A program made the translations under genes and the position numbers. Positions 26,078-38,552 of a DNA stretch of 64,000 nucleotides are shown here, piece by piece. Source of the DNA: Euonymus europaeus (lineage: Eukaryota > Streptophyta > Magnoliopsida > Celastrales > Celastraceae); NCBI GenBank assembly GCA_963580455.1, contig OY756961.1, positions 13,683,001-13,747,000 of the forward strand, given 5' to 3'. Under the pieces are notes generated by a model. That model was not told where the DNA came from and searched no databases. It saw only the letters and a program-made list of their open reading frames with translations. Each line of letters opens with the position of its first letter. The first letter of the stretch is position 1.

Positions 26078-28477
26078 ATGAGTATAAGCTTCCTAGATTA
26101 TTTCGATGCCAAAACACCAACTTTCTATGACAAATGGACAAAACCGTTAAAAGCTCTTCAATAGAGAGTGTTGAGCGACTTCGGACCATCAAAGTTGCTC
26201 GGTGTACAATTTTTATTGTTCTTCTATGTGAAATTTTACGAGTATAAGCTTCCTAGATTATTTCGATGACAAAACGCCAACTTTCTATGACAAATAGACA
26301 AAACCGTTAAAAGCTCCTTCATAGAGAGAGTTGAGCAACTTCGGACTATCAAAGTTGCTCGGGATAGACTTTTTATTGTTCTTCTGTGTGAAATTTTACG
26401 AGTATAAGCTTCCTACATTATTCCGATGCCAAAACACCAACTTTCTATGACAAATGGACAAAACCGTTAAAAGCTCCTCCATAGAGAGAGTTGAGCAACT
26501 TCGGACTATCAAAATTGCTCTATGTACACTTTTTATTGTTCTTCTATGTGAAATTTTACGAGTATAAGCTTCCTAGATTACTTCGATGCCAAAACACCAA
26601 CTTTCTATGACAAATGAAGAAAACCGTTAAAAGCTCCTCCAAAGAGAGTGTTGAGCGACTTCGGACCATCAAAGTTGTTCGGTGTACAATTTTTATTGTA
26701 CTTATATGTCAAATTTTATGAGTATAAGCTTCATAGATTATTTCCATGCCAAAACACCAACTTTCTATGACAAATAGACAAAACCGTTAATAGCTCACCT
26801 ATAGAGAGAGTTGAGCAACTTCGGACCATCAAAGTTGCTCGGTGTACACTTTTTATTGTTCTTAAATGTCAAATTTTATGAGAATAAACTTCATAGATTA
26901 TTTCGATGCCAAAACACCAACTTTCTATGACAAATGGACAAAACCGTTAAAAGCTCCTCGATAGAGAGAGTTGAGCAACTCCGAACTATCAAAGTTGTTC
27001 GGGATAGACTTTTTACTGTTCTTCTATGTCAAATTTTATGAGTATAAGCTTTCTACGTTATATTGATGCCAAAACACCAACTTTCTATGACAAATGGACA
27101 AAACCGATAAGAGCTCCTCCATAGAGAGAGTTGAGCAACTTCAGACCATTAAAATTGCTCTATGTACACTTTTTATTGTTCTTCTATGTCAAATTTTATG
27201 AGTATAAGCTTCCTAGATTATTTCGATGCCAAAACACCAACTTTCTATGACAAATGGACAAAACCGTTAAAAGCTCTTCAATAGAGAGTGTTGAGCGACT
27301 TCGGACCATCAAAGTTACTCGGTGTACAATTTTTATTGTTCTTCTATGTGAAATTTTACGAGTATAAGCTTCCTAGATTACTTCGATGCCAAAACAACAA
27401 CTTTCTATGACAAATGGACAAAACCGTTAAAAGCTCCTCCATAGAGAGTGTTGGGCGACTTCGGACCATCAAAGTTGCTCGGTGTACAATTTTTATTGTT
27501 CTTATATGTCAAATTTTACGAGTATAAGCTTCATAGATTATTTTGATGCCAAAACACCAACTTTCTATGACAAATGGACAAAACCGTTAAAAGCTCCTCG
27601 ATAGAGAGAGTTGAGCAACTCCGAACTATCAAAGTTGTTCGGGATAGACTTTTTATTGTTCTTCTATGTCAAATTTTACGAGTATAAGCTTTCTACATTA
27701 TATTGATGCCAAAACACCAACTTTTTATGACAAATGGACAAAACCGATAAGAGCTCCTCCATAGAGAGAGTTGAGCAACTTCGGACCATTAAAATTGCTC
27801 TATGTACACTTTTTATTGTTCTACTATGTCAAATTTTATGAGTATAAGCTTCCTAGATTATTTCGATGCCAAAACACCAACTTTCTATGACAAATGGACA
27901 AAACCGTTAAAAGCTCTTCAATAGAGAGTGTTGAGCGACTTCGGACCATCAAAGTTGCTCGGTGTACAATTTTTATTGTTCTTCTATGTGAAATTTTACG
28001 AGTATAAGCTTCCTAGATTATTTCGATGCCAAAACACCAACTTTCTATGACAAATAGACAAAACCGTTAAAAGCTTCTTCATAGAGAGAGCTGAGCAACT
28101 TCGGACTATCAAAGTTGCTCGGGATAGACTTTTTATTGTTCTTCTATGTGAAATTTTACGAGTATAAGCTTCCTACATTATTCCGATGCCAAAACACCAA
28201 CTTTCTATGACAAATGGACAAAATCGTTAAAAGCTCACCTATAGAGAGAGTTGAGCAACTTCGGACCATCAAAGTTGCTCGGTGTACACTTTTTATTGTT
28301 CTTAAATGTCAAATTTTATGAGAATAAACTTCATAGATTATTTCGATGCCAAAACACCAACTTTCTATGACAAATGGACAAAACCGTTAAAAGCTCCTCG
28401 ATAGAGAGAGTTGAGCAACTCCGAACTATCAAAGTTGTTCGGGATAGACTTTTTATTGTTCTTCTATGTCAAATTTT
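26078..28477. repeat. Partial 19-mer: H' L M N O P Q H' F' G A H' I hybrid P
   Basis: Fifteen monomers, 2400 bp, carrying the central part of the 19-mer with its landmarks AATGAAGAAAACC (near 26615) and GAATAAACTTC (near 26881). The monomer at 28158-28317 is a hybrid: a J/D-like left end (CTACATTATTCCGAT) and an O-type right end (GCTCACCTATAG, TTCTTAAATG). It is followed by P, then by A of the next block, so P is joined directly to A. Confidence 0.82.
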
Positions 28478-30400
28478 ACGAGTATAAGCTTTCTACATTA
28501 TATTGATGCCAAAACACCAACTTTTTATGACAAATGGACAAAACCGATAAGAGCTCGTCCATAGAGAGAGTTGAGCAACTTCGGACCATTAAAATTGCTC
28601 TATGTACACTTTTTATTGTTCTACTATGTCAAATTTTACGAGTATAAGCTTCCTAGATTATTTCGATACAAAAACACCAACTTTCTATGACAAATGGACA
28701 AAATCGTTAAAAGCTCCTCCATAGAGAGTGTTGAGCGACTTCGGACCATCATAGTTGCTCGGTGTACAATTTTTATTGTTCTTATATGTCAAATTTTACG
28801 AGTATAAGCTTCCTAGATTATTTCGATGCCAAAACACCAACTTTCTATGACAAATGGACAAAATCGTTAAAAGCTTACCTATAGAGAGAGTTGAGCAACT
28901 TCGGACTATCAAAGTTGCTCGGGATAGACTTTTTATTGTTCTTCTGTGTGAAATTTTACGAGTATAAGCTTCCTACATTATTCCGATGCCAAAACACCAA
29001 CTTTCTATGACAAATGGCCAAAACCGTTAAAAGCTCCTCCATAGAGAGTGTTGAGCGACTTCGGACCATCAAAGTTGCTCGGTGTACAATTTTTATTATT
29101 CTTATATGTCAAATTTTATGAGTATAAGCTTCCTAGATTATTTCGATGCCAAAACACCAACTTTCTATGACAAATGGACAAAACCGTTAAGAGCTCCTCC
29201 ATAGAGAGAGTTGAGCAACTTCGGACCATTAAAATTGCTCTATGTACACTTTTTATTGTTCTTCTATGTCAAATTTTATGAGTATAAGCTTCCTAGATTA
29301 TTTCGATGCCAAAACACCAACTTTCTATGACAAATGGACAAAACCCTTAAAAGCTCTTCAATAGAGAGTGTTGAGCGACTTCGGACCATCATAGTTGCTC
29401 GGTGTACAATTTTTATTGTTCTTCTATGTGAAATTTTACGAGTATAAGCTTCCTAGATTATTTCGATGCCAAAACACCAACTTTCTATAACAAATAGACA
29501 AAACCGTTAAAAGCTCCTCCATAGAGAGAGTTGAGCAACTTCGGACTATCAAAGTTGCTCGGGATACACTTTTTATTGTTCTTCTATGTGAAATTTTACG
29601 AGTATAAGCTTCCTACATTATTCCGATGCCAAAACACCAACTTTCTATGACAAATGGACAAAACCGTTAAAAGCTCTTCCATAGAGAGAGTTGAGCAACT
29701 TCGGACTATCAAAATTGCTCTATGTACACTTTTTATTGTTCTTCTATGTGAAATTTTACGTGTATAAGCTTCCTAGATTACTTCGATGCCAAAACACCAA
29801 CTTTTTATGACAAATGGACAAAACCGATAAGAGCTCCTCCATAGAGAGAGTTGAGCAACTTCGGACCATTAAAGTTGCTCGGTGTACAATTTTTATTGTA
29901 CTTATATGTCAAATTTTATGAGTATAAGCTTCATAGATTATTTCCATGCCAAAACACCAACTTTCTATGACAAATAGACAAAACCGTTAAAAGCTCTGCC
30001 ATAAAGAGAGTTGAGCGACTTCGGACTATCAAAGTTGCACGATGTACAATTTTTATTGTTCTTATATGTCAAATTTTATGAGTATAAGCTTCCTAGATTA
30101 TTTCGATGCCAAAACACCAACTTTCTTTGACAAATGGACAAAATCGTTAAAAGCTCCTCCATAGAGAGAGTCGAGCAACTTCGGACTATGAAAGTTGCTC
30201 GGGATAGACTTTTTATTGTTCTTCTATGTCAAATTTTACGAGTATAAGCTTTCTACATTATTTCGATGCCAAAACACCAACTTTCTATGACAAATGGACA
30301 AAACCGTTAAAAGCTCCTCCATAGAGAGAGTTGAACAGCTTCGGACCATCAAAATTGCTCTATGTACACTTTTTATTGTTCTTCTTCTATGTGAGATTTT
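28478..30400. repeat. A-B-C-D-E block joined to right-region monomer types
   Basis: Twelve monomers. The first six repeat the block at 23840-24799. Then come types that dominate further right: the TTACTTCGAT/CTTTTTATG/GATAAGAG monomer (29758), the CTCTGCCATAAAGAG monomer (29918), the CTTTCTTTGAC/GTCGAGCAAC monomer (30078), and the first 163-bp monomer (30238-30400). This is the changeover between the two HOR vocabularies. Confidence 0.82.
30238..30400. repeat. First 163-bp monomer (TTC expansion), HOR landmark of the right half
   Basis: Its end reads GTTCTTCTTCTATGTGAG instead of GTTCTTCTATGTGAA, three bases longer, and it also has GTTGAACAGCTTCGG in place of GTTGAGCAACTTCGG. The change breaks the left arm of the 9-bp dyad. 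Further copies end just before 31501, 33582, 35663, 35826, 35989, 37111, 38553, 39516, 40616, 41738, 42860, 43960, 45082, 46204, 47805, 49247, 50369, 51970, 53412, 54055, 56457, 57419 and 62218. The copies before 46204 and 50369 have GTTGTTCTTC instead; the copy before 62218 is 162 bp. Confidence 0.9.
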
Positions 30401-31500
30401 ACGAGTATAAGCTTCTTAGATTATTTCGATACCAAAACACCAACTTTCTATGACAAATGGACAAAATCGCTAAAAGCTCCTCCGTAGAGAGTGTTGAGCG
30501 ACTTCGGACCATCATAGTTGCTCGGTGTGCAATTTTTATTGTTCTTATATGTCAAATTTTACGAGTATAAGCTTCATAGATTATTTCGATGCCAAAACAC
30601 CAACATTCTATGACAAATAGACAAAACCGTTAAAAGCAACTTCGGAACATCAAAATTGCTCGGTGTACAATTTTTATTGTTCTTCTTTGTCAACTTTTAC
30701 TAGTATAAGCTTCCTACATTATTTTGATGCCAAAACAACAACTTTCTATGACAAATGGACAAAACCATTAAAAGCTCCTCCATAGAGAGAGTTGAGCAAC
30801 TTCGGACTATGAAAGTTGCTCGGGATAGACTTTTATTGTTCTTCTATGTCAAATTTTACGAGTATAAGCTTCCTACATTATTTCGATGCCAAAACACCAA
30901 CTTTCTATGACAAATGGACAAAACCGTTAAAAGCTCCTCAATAGAGAGAGTTGAGCAACTTCGGACTATCAAAGTTGCTCGGGATAGATTTTTTATTGTT
31001 CTTCTATGTCAAATTTTACGAGTATAAGCTTCCTACATTTTTCCGATGCCAAAACACCAACTTCCTATGACAAATGGACAAAACCGTTAAAAGCTCTTCC
31101 ATAGAGAGAGTTGAGCAACTTCGGACCATCAAAGTTGCTCGGTGTACAATTTTTATTGTTCTTATATGTCAAATTTTACTAGTATAAGCTTCATAGATTA
31201 TTTCGATGACAAAACACCAACTTTTTATGACAAATGGACAAAACCGATAAGAGCTCCTCCATAGAGAGAGTTGAGCAACTTCGGACCATTAAAATTGAAC
31301 TATGTACACTTTTTATTGTTCTTCTATGTGAAATTTTACGAGTATAAGCTTCCTAGATTATTTCGATGCCAAAACACCAACTTTCTATGACAAATGGACA
31401 AAACCGTTAAAAGCTCCTCCATAGAGAGAGTTGAACAGCTTCGGACCATCAAAATTGCTCTATGTACACTTTTTATTGTTCTTCTTCTATGTGAGATTTT
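30401..31500. repeat. 7-monomer HOR unit, 1100-bp form
   Basis: Monomers a to g: a (GATACC, AATCGC), b (138 bp, with a 22-bp deletion at 30635-30641), c (CTAGTATAAG, ACCATTAAAAG, 159 bp), d (GATAGATTTTTTATTG), e (AACTTCCTATG), f (GATGACAAAAC, GATAAGAG) and g (163 bp). It shares CTCCTCCGTAG and CAACATTCTA with the other 1100-bp units at 39516 and 42860, so all three descend from one deleted copy. Confidence 0.88.
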
Positions 31501-33581
31501 ACGAGTATAAGCTTCCTAGATTATTTCGATACCAAAACACCAACTTTCTATGACAAATGGACAAAATCGTTAAAAGCTCCTCCATAGAGAGTGTTGAGCG
31601 ACTTCGGACCATCATAGTTGCTCGGTGTACAATTTTTATTGTTCTTTTATGTCAAATTTTACGAGTATAAGCTTCCTAGATTATTTCGATTCCAAAACAC
31701 CAACATTCTATGACAAATAGACAAAACCGTTAAAAGCTCCTCCATAGAGAGAGTTGAGCAACTTTGGACTATCAAAGTTGCTCGGGATAGACTTTTTATT
31801 GTTCTTCTGTGTGAAATTTTACGAGTATAAGCTTCCTACATTATTCCGATGCCAAAACACCAACTTTCTGTGACAAATGGACAAAACCGTTAAGAGCTCC
31901 TCAATAGAGAGTGTTGAGCGACTTCGAACCATCAAAGTTGCTGGGTGTACAATTTTTATTGTTCTTATATGTCAAATTTTATGAGTATAAGCTTCCTAGA
32001 TTATTTCGATGCCAAAACACCAACTTTCTATGACAAATGGACAAAACCGTTAAGAGCTCCTCCATAGAGAGAGTTGAGCAACTTCGGACCATTAAAATTG
32101 CTCTATGTACACTTTTTATTGTTCTTCTATGTCAAATTTTATGAGTATAAGCTTCCTAGATTATTTCGATGCCAAAACACCAACTTTCTATGACAAATGG
32201 ACAAAACCGTTAAACGCTCTTCAATAGAGAGTGTTGAGCGACTTCGGACCATCAAAGTTGCTCGGTGTACAATTTTTATTGTTCTTCTATGTGAAATTTT
32301 ACGAGTATAAGCTTCCTAGATTATTTCGTGCAAAACACCAACTTTCGATGACAAATGGACAAAACCGTTAAAAGCTCCTCCATAGAGAGTGTTGAGCGAC
32401 TTCGGACCATCAAAGTTGCTCGGTGTACAATTTTTATTGTACTTATATGTCAAATTTTATGAGTATAAGCTTCATAGATTATTTCCATGCCAAAACACCA
32501 ACTTTCTATGACAAATCGACAAAACCGTTAAAAGCTGACCTATAGAGAGAGTTGAGCAACTTCGGACCATCAAAGTTGCTCGGTGTACACTTTTTATTGT
32601 TCTTATATGTCAAATTTTATGAGAATAAACTTCATAGATTATTTCGATGTCAAAACACCAACTTTCTAAGACAAATAGACAAAACCGTTAAAAGCTCTGC
32701 CATAAAGAGAGTTGAGCGACTTCGGACTATCAAAGTTGCTCGATGTACAATTTTTATTGCTCTTATATGTGAAATTTTATGAGTATAAGCTTCCTAGATT
32801 ATTTCGATGCCAAAACACCAACTTTCTTTGACAAATGGACAAAATCGTTAAAAGCTCCTCCATAGAGAGAGTCGAGCAACTTCGGACTATGAAAGTTGCT
32901 CGGGATAGACTTTTTATTGTTCTTCTATGTCAAATTTTACGAGTATAAGCTTCCTACATTATTTCGATGCCAAAACACCAACTTTCTATGACAAATGGGC
33001 AAAACCGTTAAAAGCTCCTCCATAGAGAGTGTTGAGCGACTTCGGACCATCAAAGTTGCTCGGTGTACAATTTTTATTGTTCTTATATGTCAAATTTTAC
33101 GAGTATAAGCTTCATAGATTATTTCCATGCCAAAACACCAACTTTCTATGACAAATAGACAAAACCGTTAAAAGCTCACCTATAGAGAGAGTTGAGCAAC
33201 TTCGGATCATCAAAGTTGCTCGGTGTACACTTTTTATTGTTCTTACATGTCAAATTTTATGAGTATAACCTTCATAGATTATTTCGATGCCAAAACACCA
33301 ACTTTCTAAGACAAATAGAGAAAACCGTTAAAAGCTCTTCCATAGAGAGAGTTGAGCAACTTCGGACTATCAAAATTGCTCTATGTACACTTTTTATTGT
33401 TCTTCTATGTGAAATTTTACGAGTATAAGCTTCCTATATTATTTCGATGCCAAAACACCAACTTTCTATGACAAATGGACAAAACCGTTAAAAGCTCCTC
33501 CATAGAGAGAGTTGAACAGCTTCGGACCATCAAAATTGCTCTATGTACACTTTTTATTGTTCTTCTTCTATGTGAGATTTT
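31501..33581. repeat. 13-monomer HOR unit, 2081 bp, first copy
   Basis: Monomers start at 31501, 31661, 31821, 31981, 32141, 32301, 32459, 32619, 32779, 32939, 33099, 33259 and 33419. Diagnostic changes are CTGGGTGTAC, TAAACGCTC, a 2-bp deletion in TTTCGTGCAAAAC (near 32326), GCTGACCTATAG, CTCTGCCATAAAG, and GTATAACCTTCATAG (no HindIII site). It ends with a 163-bp monomer. Confidence 0.88.
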
Positions 33582-35662
33582 ACGAGTATAAGCTTCCTAG
33601 ATTATTTCGATACCAAAACACCAACTTTCTATGACAAATGGACAAAATCGTTAAAAGCTCCTCCATAGAGAGTGTTCAGCGACTTCGGACCATCATAGTT
33701 GCTCGGGGTACAATTTTTATTGTTCTTTTATGTCAAATTTTACGAGTATAAGCTTCCTAGATTATTTCGATTCCAAAACACCAACATTCTATGACAAATA
33801 GACAAAACCGTTAAAAGCTCCTCCATAGAGAGAGTTGAGCAACTTCGGACTATGAAAGTTGCTCGGGATAGACTTTTTATTGTTCTTCTGTGTGAAATTT
33901 TACGAGTATAAGCTTCCTACATTATTCCGATGCCAAAACACCAACTTTCTGTGACAAATGGACAAAACCGTTAAAAGCTCCTCAATAGAGAGTGTTGAGC
34001 GACTTCGAACCATCAAAGTTGCTGGGTGTACAATTTTTATTGTTCTTATATGTCAAATTTTATGAGTATAAGCTTCCTAGATTATTTCGATTCCAAAACA
34101 CCAACTTTCTATGACAAATGGACAAAACCGTTAAGAGCTCCTCCATAGAGAGAGTTGAGCAACTTCGGACCATTAAAATTGCTCTATGTACACTTTTTAT
34201 TTTTCTTCTATGTCAAATTTTATGAGTATAAGCTTCCTAGATTATTTCGATGCCAAAACACCAACTTTCTATGACAAATGGACAAAACCGTTAAACGCTC
34301 TTCAATAGAGAGTGTTGAGCGACTTCGGACCATCAAAGTTGCTCGGTGTACAATTTTTATTGTTCTTCTATGTGAAATTTTACGAGTATAAGCTTCCTAG
34401 ATTATTTCGTGCAAAACACCAACTTTCGATGACAAATGGACAAAACCGTTAAAAGCTCCTCCATAGAGAGTGTTGAGCGACTTCGGACCATCAAAGTTGC
34501 TCGGTGTACAATTTTTATTGTACTTATATGTCAAATTTTATGAGTATAAGCTTCATAGATTATTTCCACGCCAAAACACCAACTTTCTATGACAAATCGA
34601 CAAAACCGTTAAAAGCTGACCTATAGAGAGAGTTGAGCAACTTCGGACCATCAAAGTTGCTCGGTGTACACTTTTTATTGTTCTTATATGTCAAATTTTA
34701 TGAGAATAAACTTCATAGATTATTTCGATGTCAAAACACCAACTTTCTAAGACAAATAGACAAAACCGTTAAAAGCTCTGCCATAAAGAGAGTTGAGCGA
34801 CTTCGGACTATCAAAGTTGCTCGATGTACAATTTTTATTGCTCTTATATGTCAAATTTTATGAGTATAAGCTTCCTAGATTATTTCGATGCCAAAACACC
34901 AACTTTCTTTGACAAATGGACAAAATCGTTAAAAGCTCCTCCATAGAGAGAGTCGAGCAACTTCGGACTATGAAAGTTGCTCGGGATAGACTTTTTATTG
35001 TTCTTCTATGTCAAATTTTACGAGTATAAGCTTCCTACATTATTTCGATGCCAAAACACCAACTTTCTATGACAAATGGGCAAAACCGTTAAAAGCTCCT
35101 CCATAGAGAGTGTTGAACGACTTCGGACCATCAAAGTTGCTCGGTGTACAATTTTTATTGTTCTTATATGTCAAATTTTACGAGTATAAGCTTCATAGAT
35201 TATTTCCATGCCAAAACACCAACTTTCTATGACAAATAGACAAAACCGTTAAAAGCTCACCTATAGAGAGAGTTGAGCAACTTCGGATCATCAAAGTTGC
35301 TCGGTGTACACTTTTTATTGTTCTTACATGTGAAATTTTATGAGTATAACCTTCATAGATTATTTCGATGCCAAAACACCAACTTTCTAAGACAAATAGA
35401 GAAAACCGTTAAAAGCTCTTCCATAGAGAGAATTGAGCAACTTCGGACTATCAAAATTGCTCTATGTACACTTTTTATTGTTCTTCTATGTGAAATTTTA
35501 CGAGTATAAGCTTCCTATATTATTTCGATGCCAAAACACCAACTTTCTATGACAAATGGACAAAACCGTTAAAAGCTCCTCCATAGAGAGAGTTGAACAG
35601 CTTCGGACCATCAAAATTGCTCTATGTACACTTTTTATTGTTCTTCTTCTATGTGAGATTTT
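33582..35662. repeat. 13-monomer HOR unit, second copy
   Basis: Exactly the same length, order and indels as 31501-33581, including the 2-bp deletion (near 34407). I noticed about a dozen substitutions between the copies, for example GTGTTCAGCG near 33674, GGGGTACAA near 33706, TTTCCACGCC near 34564 and GTGTTGAACG near 35111. Confidence 0.88.
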
Positions 35663-35988
35663 ACGAGTATAAGCTTCCTAGATTATTTCGATACCAAAAC
35701 ACCAACTTTCTATGACAAATGGACAAAATCGTTAAAAGCTCCTCCATAGAGAGAGTTGAATAGCTTCGGACCATCAAAATTGCTCTATGTACACTTTTTA
35801 TTGTTCTTCTTCTATGTGAGATTTTACGAGTATAAGCTTCCTAGATTATTTCGATACCAAAACACCAACTTTCTATGACAAATGGACAAAACCGTTAAAA
35901 GCTCCTCCATAGAGAGAGTTGAACAGCTTCGGACCATCAAAATTGCTCTATGTACACTTTTTATTGTTCTTCTTCTATGTGAGATTTT
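35663..35988. repeat. Two extra 163-bp hybrid monomers in tandem
   Basis: 35663-35825 and 35826-35988 each have a type-a left half (GATACCAAAAC) fused to a type-g right half (GAACAGCTTCGG or GAATAGCTTCGG, then the TTC expansion). With the g monomer just before them, this gives three 163-bp monomers in a row, found nowhere else in the window. It looks like a single-monomer tandem amplification after an a/g exchange. Confidence 0.85.
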
Positions 35989-37110
35989 ACGAGTATAAGC
36001 TTCCTAGATTATTTCGATACCAAAACACCAACTTTCTATGACAAATGGACAAAATCGTTAAAAGCTCCTCCATAGAGAGTGTTCAGCGACTTCGGACCAT
36101 CATAGTTGCTCGGTGTACAATTTTTATTGTTCTTATATGTCAAATTTTACGAGTATAAGCTTCATAGATTATTTCGATGCCAAAACAACAACTTTCTATG
36201 ACAAATAGACAAAACCGTTAAAAGCAACTCCATAGAGAGAGTTGAGCAACTTCGGAACATCAAAATTGCTCGGTGTACAATTTTTATTGTTCTTCTTTGT
36301 CAACTTTTACTAGTATAAGCTTCCTACATTATTTTGATGCCAAAACACCAACTTTCTATGACAAATGGACAAAACCATTAAAAGCTCCTCCATAGAGAGA
36401 GTTGAGCAACTTCGGACTATGAAAGTTGCTCGGGATAGACTTTTATTGTTCTTCTATGTCAAATTTTACGAGTATAAGCTTCCTACATTATTTCGATGCC
36501 AAAACACCAACTTTCTATGACAAATGGACAAAATCGTTAAAAGCTCCTCCATAGAGAGAGTTGAGCAACTTCGGACTATCAAAGTTGCTCGGGATAGATT
36601 TTTTATTGTTCTTCTATGTCAAATTTTACGAGTATAAGCTTCCTACATTATTCCGATGCCAAAACACCAACTTCCTATGACAAATGGACAAAACCGTTAA
36701 AAGCTCTTCCATAGAGAGAGTTGAGCAACTTCGGACCATCAAAGTTGCTCGGTGTACAATTTTTATTGTTCTTATATGTCAAATTTTACTAGTATAAGCT
36801 TCATAGATTATTTCGATGACAAAACACCAACTTTTTATGACAAATGGACAAAACCGATAAGAGCTCCTCCATAGAGAGAGTTGAGCAACTTCGGACCATT
36901 AAAATTGCTCTATGTACACTTTTTATTGTTCTTCTATGTGAAATTTTACGAGTATAAGCTTCCTAGATTATTTCGATGCCAAAACACCAACTTTCTATGA
37001 CAAATGGACAAAACCGTTAAAAGCTCCTCCATAGAGAGAGTTGAACAGCTTCGGACCATCAAATTTGCTCTATGTACACTTTTTATTGTTCTTCTTCTAT
37101 GTGAGATTTT
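35989..37110. repeat. 7-monomer HOR unit, 1122-bp form
   Basis: Order a-g with no 22-bp deletion: both AGCAACT copies are present at 36223-36229 and 36245-36251. Lengths are 160+160+159+160+160+160+163. It shows the ancestral state of monomer b. Confidence 0.88.
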
Positions 37111-38552
37111 ACGAGTATAAGCTTCCTAGATTATTTCGATACCAAAACACCAACTTTCTATGACAAATGGACAAAATCGTTAAAAGCTCCTCCATAGAGA
37201 GTGTTGAGCGACTTCGGACCATCATAGTTGCTCGGTGTACAATTTTTATTGTTCTTTTATGTCAAATTTTACGAGTATAAGCTTCCTAGATTATTTCGAT
37301 GCCAAAACACCAACTTTCTATGACAAATAGACAAAACCGTTAAAAGCTCCTCCATAGAGAGAGTGGAGCAACTTCGGACTATCAAAGTTGCTCGGGATAG
37401 ACTTTTTATTGTTCTTCTGTGTGAAATTTTACGAGTATAAGCTTCCTACATTATTCCGATGCCAAAACACCAACTTTCTGTGACAAATGGACAAAACCGT
37501 TAAAAGCTCCTCAATAGAGAGTGTTGAGCGACTTCGAACCATCAAAGTTGCTGGGTGTACAATTTTTATTGTTCTTATATGTCAAATTTTATGAGTATAA
37601 GCTTCCTAGATTATTTCGATGCCAAAACACCAACTTTCTATGACAAATGGACAAAACCGTTAAGAGCTCCTCCATAGAGAGAGTTGAGCAACTTCGGACC
37701 ATTAAAATTGCTCTATGTACACTTTTTATTGTTCTTCTATGTCAAATTTTATGAGTATAAGCTTCCTAGATTATTTCGATGCCAAAACACCAACTTTCTA
37801 TGACAAATGGACAAAACCGTTAAACGCTCTTCAATAGTGAGTGTTGAGCGACTTCGGACCATCAAAGTTGCTCGGTGTACAATTTTTATTGTTCTTCTAT
37901 GTGAAATTTTACGAGTATAAGCTTCCTAGATTATTTCGATGCAAAACACCAACTTTCGATGACAAATGGACAAAACCGTTAAAAGCTCCTCCATAGAGAG
38001 TGTTGAGCGACTTCGGACCATCAAAGTTGCTCGGTGTACAATTTTTATTGTTCTTATATGTCAAATTTTACGAGTATAAGCTTCATAGATTATTTCCATG
38101 CCAAAACACCAACTTTCTATGATAAATAGACAAAACCGTTAAAAGCTCACTTATAGAGAGAGTTGAGCAACTTCGGATCATCAAAGTTGCTCGGTGTACA
38201 CTTTTTATTGTTCTTACATGTCAAATTTTATGAGTATAACCTTCATAGATTATTTCGATGCCAAAACACCAACTTTCTAAGACAAATAGAGAAAACCGTT
38301 AAAAGCTCTTCCATAGAGAGAGTTGAGCAACTTCGGACTATCAAAATTGCTCTATGTACACTTTTTATTGTTCTTCTATGTGAAATTTTACGAGTATAAG
38401 CTTCCTATATTATTTCGATGCCAAAACACCAACTTTCTATGACAAATGGACAAAACCGTTAAAAGCTCCTCCATAGAGAGAGTTGAACAGCTTCGGACCA
38501 TCAAAATTGCTCTATGTACACTTTTTATTGTTCTTCTTCTATGTGAGATTTT
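37111..38552. repeat. 9-monomer unit derived from the 13-mer
   Basis: 1442 bp. It matches the 13-mer (CTGGGTGTAC, TAAACGCTC, GTATAACCTTC) but lacks the four monomers equivalent to 32459-33098. The monomer at 37911-38069 is the joint: its left part matches the 32301 type (GCAAAACACC, CTTTCGATG) and its right part matches the 32939 type (TTCTTATATGTC followed by ACGAG). Confidence 0.85.
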
